Shown here: positions 7,123 to 15,648 of the stretch, piece after piece
How the letters are laid out: each line of letters begins with the position of its first letter
How positions within the stretch are numbered: position 1 is the stretch's first letter
Assembly: GCA_015233155.1 (NCBI GenBank)
Contig: JADFYG010000003.1
Location: 62,001-126,000, forward strand
Length of the DNA stretch: 64,000 nucleotides
Direction: 5' to 3'
DNA from: Candidatus Rifleibacteriota bacterium
GTDB taxonomy: Bacteria; Muiribacteriota; Ozemobacteria; Ozemobacterales; Ozemobacteraceae
Notes under the pieces: generated by a model
Told to the model about the DNA's origin: nothing
What the model saw: the letters and a program-made list of their open reading frames with translations, nothing else
Database searches by the model: none
Translations under genes and position numbers: made by a program

Positions 7123-10100
7123 TCAGAATTTGAAGATATTTTTCAGATCTTTTCCGATGTTCTTTATCTCATTCTTCAACTGCTTGTCCGGAGACTCCTG
7201 GGGAACTGGCGTTGGCGCCGGGGTAGTGGAGGGCGTATTGTCCGGTGCGGGCAATGACCCGGATGGCACAGGAGCAGGAACAACAGTCGCCGGCTTCTTT
7301 TTTCCTGTCAGCACATTGCCGAGTTCCTGCATGACTGCATCCTTAATATTTTGTGGCTCTGTTGAAGCCGTTGTGGTGGCAACGGATAGTTTCTTTTTGC
7401 CACCAAGCATTCCGGAAAGAGCATCGGCCGCTTTCTCTTTTACGGCATCTCCGATCATGTGCGTGGCGGTTTCTTTCAAAAGTGCTTGTATATTCAAGTC
7501 TATCGCCGGAGAAAAAAGAGTTCCCTTCAGGCCAACCGGCAGATTGAGAGCGGGTTGCTTCCCGACGAGTTGCCGCAACATTGAGCTCGATTGACACGCG
7601 GCATTCGTGATCTGAAGATTCAGGACACCCTGTAACGTCGTGTCTAGGCCGACTGAGCCTTTATAACCAAGCTGTCCGAAAGGGCTTTTGAAGAGAAGAT
7701 CGTCCGAGTTCATCCGGCCATTCTTGAAGACAAACTTGCCGGAAACGCCATTCAGACTCCCCGATGCCAGCTGCTCGGCCTGCAACATGCTGAAAAGCTG
7801 TGCGGCAACAGGAGGCGCCTGATATGTTCCGTTTTTCATGCCGAGATCCAGACCGCCATCGAGCGACTCAAGGCCTGTTGTGTTTCCGCCTGTCTTGAGA
7901 CTCATATTCATGTTTCCGGTTACGACGTTTTTGAGACGTGTATTTGTAGACATGAAGTTTTCGACATCGATCGACGTTCCGGTTGTGTCAAACAAGAAGC
8001 GAATAGGTTTTTCCGCCAGAAATATCTTACCGCTGGTCTGCATCGTTCCGCCAAAGATCTTCGCCTTTGCGCCCTGTACGTCAAGCACTCCGCTCGCAAG
8101 CCTGAACGGGGCATTCAAATCCGTGAATGGAAACTTGAACGTACTGGTATTGGTCTTCGAAACAGGCGCCTCAAAAAGGCCGGATGGCAGTTGGGCGACT
8201 CCATCGAGAATCATTTTCTCAATGGATCCCGTGACCTTGCCCGTGCCTTGCCCGGTGCCGTGTGCCTGATAGCCAGTTCCTGCAAGGAAGAAGCCCCCGA
8301 TGTCCGTCATATCGAGAGGCTGAATGTGATACGTCAGATTGAGGGCAAACTTTCCGAAATCGCTTATGCTGCCAGCTACACGCGCTGTAGAGCTTCCCCA
8401 TGCTGCCTGCAACCCCTCTGTTGAAAGCCCTTTGTTGTTGAAGCGTACAGGGCCGACAATGCTGGTTAACGGCCGCATCAGCGAAGGATGTCTGACGGTG
8501 ACGCAGCTGAGAACGGCGGAGCCATTTACACTTGGTGCGCCCGCCGCACCTGTGACCGAAAGATCGAGGTCGGCTTTGCCTGATGTTTCCAGCTCGCCCG
8601 GGAATGTTGGAAATACCTTTGCCAGCAGCGTTCTGACCACGGCAAGGTCGACTCCGGACAGAGTACCGGTTGCAACGATCTGCGGTTTTGAAAAATCACG
8701 TATATTGCCGTCAAACGCTACTTTTCCGCCGGCGAATGAGGCCCTGCCATCCTGAAGCTTCACGCTTTTCTCGTCGACATGAGCGTCGGCGGCGATATCC
8801 GTCATCGAGAACCCGGTTTCAGTCTGCATCACCGAGGCTCCGCTCAACTTGATTGTGGCCGCCGGTTTCGGCTTCTTGAGCGTTCCCTCTAATGTGGCTG
8901 TCAGTTGTGCTTTTCCGCCCAGGTTGAAGCCCTGGGCCATCTGAATTTTCGCAGCGGGCAGATTCTTCTGCATTTGCGCCAAATCGAGTTCGGCAGTTAT
9001 CATCAGATGTTCGAATGCCGGATCGGGACCATTTACAACAACGCCCGTTCCCTGAAAGACGACACCGAGAATCTTAGCAGTAATTTCTTCGACCGATATT
9101 CTTCCGGCGGTGGCTGAAACATCCGCCAGCGTGATATTTCCTCTCTCTATTCCGACCGGAAAACCTCCGGCGAGGGGTGAAAATTCCATCCCTGCCGCAG
9201 TCAGTTTTCCGTTTACTGAAGAATTCAAACCAGCCAGTGCAAACTTTCCCTGGAATTCAAGCTTTCCGGATGGGTTTAGATGAGCGGCATTGACCGGAAT
9301 CATTTTCCTGAAATTCTTGAATACCTCAGCGGCATCGAGTGCGATCGTCATGTCAGTTTCACCATGCTGAGTAGCTGCTTCAATGAAGCCATGAGATGAC
9401 GAGATCTTTGCACCGGGAATCTGCGCCGAAAAGCCTTTCCAGGTAAGTTTGCCGTCGACATACGTCAGGTTGCCGGAGATACCATCAAGCGATGTGGGAA
9501 GACCCGGAGCCAGCACATGCATTTCCTCGGGGGTTACCCAGGCTTCCCAGGTTGCGAGTCCTCCGTTGTCCAGGCGTACTTGTAAGCCACCCGACACCTT
9601 TCCTGTTGCATCCAATCCCTTGGCTGTCGTGGGAAGGAAGGGGCCTGCAAGCTCCAGGAGCAGCTTTGCGGAAAGAGGGAGAATCGTGACGGATGCCACC
9701 CCGGTAACTGGAGACACTGATGAAAGCGACATTCCGCCAGTAAGTTCAAATTCGGAATTGTGCAGGACAACATCGGATAAAGCTAAACCTCGGTCTGAAG
9801 AGAAAAGAAAATGCGCTTTTACAGACGATGTTTCCAATGATGTTTCGAGTTTGCTAGAAATGTGCATTCCAGCGGGAAGCCATTCGGAAAGACGTTTCAT
9901 GTTGCCACCGTCGATTCTCACGACAACATCGATCCCGGAGGGGGGCAAAAAACTGCCCTTTATGGAAATGCTTGCGGTGTTGTCAAAAGATGCGTTGGCT
10001 TCAAGTGGCATATCGCGCCCGAATAGCGGACGAGCAAGTTCCAGATGTTCCAGAATCGCGCTGATCTCGCGTCCATGGGCTTTATCATCGATTGCGACTG

Positions 10101-10773
10101 AAACTCCGTTTAGAGCGACATCTCTGAACGGAAACTCGAATGAGGTTCCGGAAGCGGCAGCCGTCGCGCCGGGGCTTCCCGAGGCCATACTGCCAAGTGG
10201 GCCGAGATTCATGGTTCCGTCGCCTCTTCGTGTGAGTTTGACGGATGCGGAAGAGAGAGCCAGATGATCGAACAAGATTTTTCCGCCGAGCAGTTCCCAT
10301 AAATCGGGAGTTACAGTCACGGATTCGGCAGTTATACGAGGTTGCTCAGGATCGACGGCGGCACTACCCACGGAAACACCGGTCAGTAGCACTGTCGGAA
10401 ATTCAAGTCGGATTTCTTCAACGGCGACTGACAAGCCGACGACACGTTCAACCTGCTTTTTGAACTGAGCCTTCATCGTGACTGGATCAAGAAATTGCGT
10501 ATAAACATAATATAACCCGCATGCGACGATAACTGCTGCGATAACGAACAGCCAAAGCAAAATGCCGAAGATACGACGAAAAGGTGAGGGAGAATTGGTT
10601 GAATCTCCGGAATTATTATTCAGGGAAGGCCCGGTTCCAATGGGTGTGTCAGTATGCATGGCTGCGCTATTCTGACCGGAATTTGAAAGCATTTCAGGTG
10701 ATGATTCGTTCTGGGTCGACATTGGCGGGGTTTCCGGCGTAGCATTCGAAGATGTATTTGGTGAGTCAGTCAT
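7123..10773 (-). CDS. AsmA-family giant inner-membrane/periplasmic protein
   Basis: 1216 residues. The first 65 are a Ser/Thr/Pro/Asn-rich cytoplasmic tail, then comes one membrane helix (about 69-92), then over 1000 residues of repetitive beta-strand sequence with many FDGNIRDFSKP- or GKADLDLSVTGAAG-like segments. The C-terminal portion (NMNMSLKTGGNTTGLESLDGG, then VKEKAADALSGML) is the AsmA C-terminal pattern, with a Pro-rich tail (residues about 1165-1195). AsmA-like proteins form long hydrophobic grooves thought to carry phospholipid between membranes, which suggests this organism has an outer membrane. The long low-complexity N-terminus before the helix is unusual for the family. AAGGA lies about eight bases before the ATG. 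A 127-base gap with a palindromic repeat separates it from the GTPase operon. Confidence 0.8.
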   Translation of the reverse strand: MTDSPNTSSNATPETPPMSTQNESSPEMLSNSGQNSAAMHTDTPIGTGPSLNNNSGDSTNSPSPFRRIFGILLWLFVIAAVIVACGLYYVYTQFLDPVTMKAQFKKQVERVVGLSVAVEEIRLEFPTVLLTGVSVGSAAVDPEQPRITAESVTVTPDLWELLGGKILFDHLALSSASVKLTRRGDGTMNLGPLGSMASGSPGATAAASGTSFEFPFRDVALNGVSVAIDDKAHGREISAILEHLELARPLFGRDMPLEANASFDNTASISIKGSFLPPSGIDVVVRIDGGNMKRLSEWLPAGMHISSKLETSLETSSVKAHFLFSSDRGLALSDVVLHNSEFELTGGMSLSSVSPVTGVASVTILPLSAKLLLELAGPFLPTTAKGLDATGKVSGGLQVRLDNGGLATWEAWVTPEEMHVLAPGLPTSLDGISGNLTYVDGKLTWKGFSAQIPGAKISSSHGFIEAATQHGETDMTIALDAAEVFKNFRKMIPVNAAHLNPSGKLEFQGKFALAGLNSSVNGKLTAAGMEFSPLAGGFPVGIERGNITLADVSATAGRISVEEITAKILGVVFQGTGVVVNGPDPAFEHLMITAELDLAQMQKNLPAAKIQMAQGFNLGGKAQLTATLEGTLKKPKPAATIKLSGASVMQTETGFSMTDIAADAHVDEKSVKLQDGRASFAGGKVAFDGNIRDFSKPQIVATGTLSGVDLAVVRTLLAKVFPTFPGELETSGKADLDLSVTGAAGAPSVNGSAVLSCVTVRHPSLMRPLTSIVGPVRFNNKGLSTEGLQAAWGSSTARVAGSISDFGKFALNLTYHIQPLDMTDIGGFFLAGTGYQAHGTGQGTGKVTGSIEKMILDGVAQLPSGLFEAPVSKTNTSTFKFPFTDLNAPFRLASGVLDVQGAKAKIFGGTMQTSGKIFLAEKPIRFLFDTTGTSIDVENFMSTNTRLKNVVTGNMNMSLKTGGNTTGLESLDGGLDLGMKNGTYQAPPVAAQLFSMLQAEQLASGSLNGVSGKFVFKNGRMNSDDLLFKSPFGQLGYKGSVGLDTTLQGVLNLQITNAACQSSSMLRQLVGKQPALNLPVGLKGTLFSPAIDLNIQALLKETATHMIGDAVKEKAADALSGMLGGKKKLSVATTTASTEPQNIKDAVMQELGNVLTGKKKPATVVPAPVPSGSLPAPDNTPSTTPAPTPVPQESPDKQLKNEIKNIGKDLKNIFKF

Positions 10774-10817
10774 AATTCAAAATCCTTTATATAAAAGCGC
10801 ATTGAATATTTTCTTTT

Positions 10818-10842
10818 CGGACACGGCTCGCCGTGCTCCTAC
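10818..10842 (-). repeat. GTAGG-headed palindromic repeat
   Basis: Read on the minus strand this is GTAGGAGCACGGCGAGCCGT followed by GTCCG, with arms CACGGC/GCCGTG. It shares its head and arms with the palindrome at 24878 and resembles two others in the window. It lies in the gap between the GTPase operon and the AsmA-like gene. The rest of this 127-base gap shows nothing else clear. Confidence 0.55.
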
Positions 10843-10900
10843 GCCGAAATTCCTGACATAAATCGAACAAATGTCGGTAGTGGCATACTCTTGGATATTG

Positions 10901-11704
10901 TCATTCCCCAAGCTGTTTCTTTACTGCTTTGAGTTTTGCTTCCTGGCTTTGAACTGTTTCCTGTAATGTGGCGATCTCCTTTTCGAGCCTCGCTGATTTC
11001 TCTCTTTCCTGGATCGTGGTTCTCTGTTCCCGTTCTATATTAGCGCGATATTCGTTCAACGCGCCATAATATTTTGAAGATACAGTCGCTATCATTAAAG
11101 CGCTTAAAACAAGGATAATTACTGCGGGGAACAGTGATACCCGGGAAAAGGAGGATTTCAGTGGAACACGAAACTGCGAAAAAATTGGTGAGGAAGGCTG
11201 AATAACCTCCTGCTTTGCCTCTGACACAACATAATCATTTTTGGAACAGTGGAGTGCCAGGACATTAGAAAACAGACGATTCTGAAAAGTTCCTGTTTCG
11301 CCGACCAGAACGTCGATGCAACCAGGTGTTAGACCTGTTGCAGCTCGTTCTCCGGCCTGAATTTCAGCTTCGGAAGCCGGGCGAAGCTTTCCTTCCGGAA
11401 TTTCATCCGTCCATGACGATTCGTGAAGATAACTGCGCGCGGTCATGATATCGGTTGTGGAATTATCGAATAATCCGTCAATACGAAGACTGTGCGGCCT
11501 GCCATGTCTGTCCGGCCCCTGGTCTGAAAACCTGATGATCAAAATACCAAAGCCGGGAATTGAGCGAACTGCAAATGCGCTTGGGAAGCGTATTCCCGTC
11601 GCAGCTGATACCCATTCAAACCCTGAACGGATATTGCGAAATTCATTTCTGACATCAGCAGGAATGTCCGGATGGCAGGAAAGAATGTCATACTCATCCC
11701 GCAT
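10901..11704 (-). CDS. Membrane-anchored protein with C-terminal coiled coil, partner of GTPase
   Basis: I do not recognise a named family with confidence. The protein has 267 residues: a soluble N-terminal domain (1-185) with FPSAFAVRSIPGFGILIIRF and a HGRPHSLRIDGLF stretch, one membrane helix (about 190-209), and a charged coiled coil to the end (RANIEREQRTTIQEREKSARL). The RP-x-S-L region faintly recalls GTPase-associated (GAP1-N type) domains described in NTP-dependent conflict systems; this is inference only. The ATG at 11704 is taken because it is the first ATG after the preceding stop (11740). The TTG at 11782 would overlap the GTPase gene and has no ribosome site. Its place, 35 bases behind the GTPase, suggests the two act together at the membrane. 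Confidence 0.65.
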   Translation of the reverse strand: MRDEYDILSCHPDIPADVRNEFRNIRSGFEWVSAATGIRFPSAFAVRSIPGFGILIIRFSDQGPDRHGRPHSLRIDGLFDNSTTDIMTARSYLHESSWTDEIPEGKLRPASEAEIQAGERAATGLTPGCIDVLVGETGTFQNRLFSNVLALHCSKNDYVVSEAKQEVIQPSSPIFSQFRVPLKSSFSRVSLFPAVIILVLSALMIATVSSKYYGALNEYRANIEREQRTTIQEREKSARLEKEIATLQETVQSQEAKLKAVKKQLGE

Positions 11705-11739
11705 AGGACATTTTCCATAGACGATCCGGGGAAGGATTC

Positions 11740-13548
11740 TTACTGCAGAGGATTGTTCCACTTTTCCCCCGGGCCAACCCAATCTTTTACGAGCTGAATG
11801 CTGGTCGAATCAAGACCGTCTGTCTTGAATCGGGCATAAGGAAGGTCTACCTTGCTCTTGAAGTCGTCATCTATGTAAGCTAACGCCGTTTTTTCGGTTA
11901 AAAGTCGTATAGAGAGAAAAGACTTGTCGGAAATCATTGCCGCCCTGGAACCCGATGAAAAGCGAGTGTATCCGTCGGCCCAAAGCTCGATTCTTATTTC
12001 TTCCCCTGGCTTCCATCGGGCAAGAAATTTCTTGCCCGTCCAGGTAGCGAAAGTCTTTGCTCCCTCAGAAGAGGTATCCAAGACAGGTTTTTCTACTGAT
12101 CCGATGAAAACCTTTATCGAGAATTCGCATGCATTGACAAATGTTCCGGCATCCTGAAGCTCAACCGGCCAGTCGCCTTTTGTCGAAAGACTCATAGCAA
12201 GATCACGCGCTCGTTCGATGCCGGCAATTTGCGGATCATTCTTGTACTGGGTGATATAGTGACCGATTGCCTCAATCTTTCTTTGAATGGCATCAGTAGT
12301 ATTGTAAGGCAGCAAAAATATCTTTGTTCGCTTTTCCTGTTGTTGCCTGCTGACTTTTGAGCGATGCAGCAGAATTATCTTTTTTCCCTCCTCGGTACTG
12401 CCGAATCTTTGAATGAACGGGCCGGCAATTCTTTCGAAGTCCTCGAGAGGTACGGTGTCCGGAAGGGCATTCAGGTTTTGAAACATCAATTCCCGACATC
12501 GCTCATTTGCTTTATATCTGACAATGTCATATTCAGCTTTTCTATCGAGTCTCACCACGCTTTCAGCCAGACGCTCCAGATTTTTCAACTCATCTTCCGC
12601 TTCCTGCGGTGACCGAATCTCGCCCAATCTATCCTCGATCTGTATCAATGCCGTGGTGATTTTCTGATGTTCCTGAAGAAGAAGGCGATTACGGGCATTG
12701 CTGGACAGCCAGACAGCCGTCAGTAGGAAAACAAGAATGACCAGGCCAATGAAAATACGGGGGTTGGCTCCAGGCAAGCTCTTGATGTGATCAGCTTTGC
12801 GACAGGCCAGTATCCAGTCGAAGATGGGTTCATAACCAGTCGGAGAAGCGCCTTGCACCGGGCATGATACTCCCCTTTCCCTATCAAAGGTCACTTGTCC
12901 CGCGGAGGATACAATAAAACATTTGATATCACCCGCCCAGATCTGTATTTTTTTAGCCAGATTCGGTATGCTGTGATCAATCAGGGCCGCCGGATCAAGA
13001 GCCTGAAATGCCGGTTCCGTGAGCAGATCACTCTTGGTTATGACAAAGGCGATACGCGGTTTTTTTGCCCTTGCTTCCGGATGATTGAACACGCTGAATA
13101 TGCCATTCAACAATGCCGTAAGTCGTTTTCTGCGACTGTCTCCATCTCCTCTTTGAACCAGGCCGAGATCTGCGTCAGGGCTGAGTAAAAGAAGCACGAA
13201 ATCCGCATTGCTCATCTCATCCATGAGCAATGCGGATTCCCTTGTGTCCAGGCATTTCAGCGCTTTTTGAAAGTCCTCACCAGGATAGTCGAGCGTTTTT
13301 ACATGGAACTTATTTTCCCTGAACACGATCGTGAAATCGATGGCCTGATAAGTGTTTGTCGGGGTGGGAAACTGCCCACCGCTCAAGGATTCTCCGATAC
13401 CGTCTATATATTTATGAGATTCCGGGTTGCTTCCAAAAATTTGAAAAGATGAAGGACGGTCAGGCTGGGCAAGGACCGACAAACCGGCGTGGAAACATGT
13501 TTTCCCGGCACGCGACGCGCCGAGAATACAGATTCTCGCATCGGTCAT
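11740..13548 (-). CDS. Membrane-anchored Ras-like (TRAFAC-class) GTPase
   Basis: 602 residues. The N-terminal 250 form a complete small GTPase: G1 G10-A-S-R-A-G-K-T, a candidate switch I threonine in FPTPTNTYQ (60-68), G3 D87-Y-P-G, G4 T171-K-S-D and G5 S214-S-A-G. One membrane helix (about 264-283) follows, then a charged helical region with a likely coiled coil (285-430), then a beta-rich C-terminal region (about 445-570) with RWKPGEEIRIELWADGYTRF. The combination of GTPase, helix, coiled coil and beta domain is not a standard translation or transport GTPase. It resembles the stand-alone GTPases of ternary signalling or conflict systems. The start at 13548 follows the preceding gene's stop by 11 bases; an in-frame start at 13611 would overlap that gene. 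Expected location is the inner membrane, GTPase in the cytoplasm. Confidence 0.72.
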   Translation of the reverse strand: MTDARICILGASRAGKTCFHAGLSVLAQPDRPSSFQIFGSNPESHKYIDGIGESLSGGQFPTPTNTYQAIDFTIVFRENKFHVKTLDYPGEDFQKALKCLDTRESALLMDEMSNADFVLLLLSPDADLGLVQRGDGDSRRKRLTALLNGIFSVFNHPEARAKKPRIAFVITKSDLLTEPAFQALDPAALIDHSIPNLAKKIQIWAGDIKCFIVSSAGQVTFDRERGVSCPVQGASPTGYEPIFDWILACRKADHIKSLPGANPRIFIGLVILVFLLTAVWLSSNARNRLLLQEHQKITTALIQIEDRLGEIRSPQEAEDELKNLERLAESVVRLDRKAEYDIVRYKANERCRELMFQNLNALPDTVPLEDFERIAGPFIQRFGSTEEGKKIILLHRSKVSRQQQEKRTKIFLLPYNTTDAIQRKIEAIGHYITQYKNDPQIAGIERARDLAMSLSTKGDWPVELQDAGTFVNACEFSIKVFIGSVEKPVLDTSSEGAKTFATWTGKKFLARWKPGEEIRIELWADGYTRFSSGSRAAMISDKSFLSIRLLTEKTALAYIDDDFKSKVDLPYARFKTDGLDSTSIQLVKDWVGPGEKWNNPLQ

Positions 13549-13559
13549 TTCAGGTATTC

Positions 13560-15647
13560 TCAGACGGCCCGGACAATTCGCTTCCGCCATGGATTCAGGA
13601 ACCAGGCACAACTCCCGAAAAGAAAAAGAAGGATCATATACATCATAGGAGCCGGAATTACAGAGAACTCCGGCTGAGTGCTGAGAGCTTTTGTCAGAGC
13701 TGCCGCCGTCAATGCCGCGAGGGAGGTTGTCGCGTTTCTGGCAATGGTTCCGGCTGCTTCACCTATCATTTCAAACAGAACAGGCAGATTGGGCAGTGTG
13801 CGGTAATATACAGTAACGCCAAGAAGAGTGCCGGAGATTCCGGCGTATGTACAAAATCGAAGTTTGGGAGGAACACTTTTCCAGGCATTTCGAAGGATTT
13901 GAGGAACCTGCACCGCGAAGTTTACAGTCGATCTTCCGGTATTGGAAGAGAGTATCAGGGCTCTATCGCCCATTTTTTGCATGAAAGAAGCTTCGCGGCC
14001 GCTTACCTCAATGGCTTGTTCGAAACCCGCTTCCGAAAATTCACGGCCTGTGCGGGTGAGTCCCTGGCCAATCGCCTTTTTTCCGGCAAGTACGCCAACT
14101 TCTTCTGAGCCCTCTGTTATGCCCTCATAGATAGCTGTTTCCGCAAGGGTTTTTCCACCGGACATAATTACTTTTCCTGCACCGAGAGTGAGGGCGGTAA
14201 AAGCAATATCCAGGGTGTCGACCGCAGCCCAACCGATTTCTCCCCATTCGTTGGGAATGCCATTTGTACAATTTTCTCCGACATTTACGAGGCCTCCAAC
14301 CATGGGAATTGCCTGCCAACTATTCGGTGAAACGGGATCTCCGTCGGGTTTGAAATATTTGTCGAGCCACTTTACGTTTTCATCCAGCTTTGCGAAACCG
14401 GCATCACCGAATTTTGCCAGGAAAGGAATCGCGCGTATTCCGACGTCACTTTTTTTCAACAACTCGCGAACTTTTGGTATTTCGCGATATTTGTATAAAA
14501 TGTGGTATGCCAATCCCGTGTATTTATCAAGGGCTGCCGCTGTTTGAACAACTTCATCCTTGTACCATCCATAAATCAGGGCGGAGACGTTCTGCGCACC
14601 CATTTTGTCAAGAAGCGATGAAGCATAAAGGGGCACATCACGATTCAGGCGAAGAGCAAATGGTTGTGCCCGGGCTGATTCCCAGACACTTCTTTTTTGA
14701 TTATATATTTCAAGCAGATTCTCAGGCGTGATGAGCTTTTCAGCGATGATATCCTGATTGCTGAAAACGACTTCCATGGTTTCTCCGAGCGGGAGTGAGT
14801 ATCTGGTGACGGCGGTTTGAATCAACTGTCCAAAGCGTCTGAGCAGTAAAATGGATTGCAAACCGAGATCGTGTTTCACCACGGCATCCCGCGCAAGTGG
14901 ATGATAAGCCATGGCGATTTCGAGGGCCCCTTCCACTCCAATAAACGGCTCACTTGAGGCCTCCCGGGAAGAATATTCGTTTCGGAATAAATCCGGGGTC
15001 ATGGCTGCCTGCGCGAGAATCTCGCCAAGCCACTCTTTTTCGGCCCCATAAAACTTCAGTAACTCGCATTTTCTTGGATTATTTTCAAACCGATCGATAA
15101 GAAACATGGCTACAGGATCATCTGCAACGAGTTTCCAGTCATCCCTGTTTTTTGTTTTTTCCTGCAGGCGGTCAAGATAGTTTTTCAACAGGTCGGCGGT
15201 TTCATTGCGCGAAAGAAGCTCTACGCTGGTTCCATGACTCATGAGGAAACTGTTGCGTCGCTCCTCGTTCTCGCATAACACGGGATCAGCGGCAATTTCA
15301 GCAAGCCGAACCATGGCGGGAATACCCTGCTTCGCTTCTCTGGCCATTCTGCGAAGACCGGAAATTCCGTCTCTGGAACGAGCGACATCGAGAGCCGCCG
15401 CCAGAGCCTGCGTTTTGCATTGATCGCGGAGACCAGCGAGGATATTAGCCCCCTCGGGATCGGCTGCCCGCAATTCATCGATCAGCGCATCAATCCGATC
15501 ACCCGATGGGTCAGAGATCGCCCATTTAGTGCACCAGCTTATTCCCTGGTAGGCCCAGATGGATGTGACAAGGCAAAACAAAGCAAATATCGCGAACTTC
15601 CATCTACTGGTATTCAGAAAAAGTTTTCGAAATAACGAAAAATACAC
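13560..15647 (-). CDS. Large multi-helix membrane protein of the GTPase operon, unknown function
   Basis: 695 residues with no family that I recognise. An N-terminal membrane helix (about 17-36) is followed by about 380 residues of alpha-helical, repeat-like sequence (for example IDALIDELRAADPEGANILA and SGLRRMAREAKQGIPAMVRL), reminiscent of armadillo/HEAT folds. Next comes a central segment rich in Gly and Thr (WAAVDTLDIAFTALTLGAGK), two hydrophobic stretches near 590-650 and a last helix at about 665-685. It begins one base after the stop of the M14 peptidase gene and is followed 11 bases later by the GTPase gene, so the three are surely co-transcribed. I infer a scaffold or receptor for the GTPase; nothing in the sequence shows an enzyme. 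Confidence 0.65.
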   Translation of the reverse strand: MYFSLFRKLFLNTSRWKFAIFALFCLVTSIWAYQGISWCTKWAISDPSGDRIDALIDELRAADPEGANILAGLRDQCKTQALAAALDVARSRDGISGLRRMAREAKQGIPAMVRLAEIAADPVLCENEERRNSFLMSHGTSVELLSRNETADLLKNYLDRLQEKTKNRDDWKLVADDPVAMFLIDRFENNPRKCELLKFYGAEKEWLGEILAQAAMTPDLFRNEYSSREASSEPFIGVEGALEIAMAYHPLARDAVVKHDLGLQSILLLRRFGQLIQTAVTRYSLPLGETMEVVFSNQDIIAEKLITPENLLEIYNQKRSVWESARAQPFALRLNRDVPLYASSLLDKMGAQNVSALIYGWYKDEVVQTAAALDKYTGLAYHILYKYREIPKVRELLKKSDVGIRAIPFLAKFGDAGFAKLDENVKWLDKYFKPDGDPVSPNSWQAIPMVGGLVNVGENCTNGIPNEWGEIGWAAVDTLDIAFTALTLGAGKVIMSGGKTLAETAIYEGITEGSEEVGVLAGKKAIGQGLTRTGREFSEAGFEQAIEVSGREASFMQKMGDRALILSSNTGRSTVNFAVQVPQILRNAWKSVPPKLRFCTYAGISGTLLGVTVYYRTLPNLPVLFEMIGEAAGTIARNATTSLAALTAAALTKALSTQPEFSVIPAPMMYMILLFLFGSCAWFLNPWRKRIVRAV

Positions 15648-15648
15648 T

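Noticed and set aside
9449-10267. Long plus-strand open frame of 272 codons
   Set aside because: It is antisense to the AsmA-like gene, which has clear protein structure; the frame is Ser/Arg/Pro-rich and has no ribosome site.
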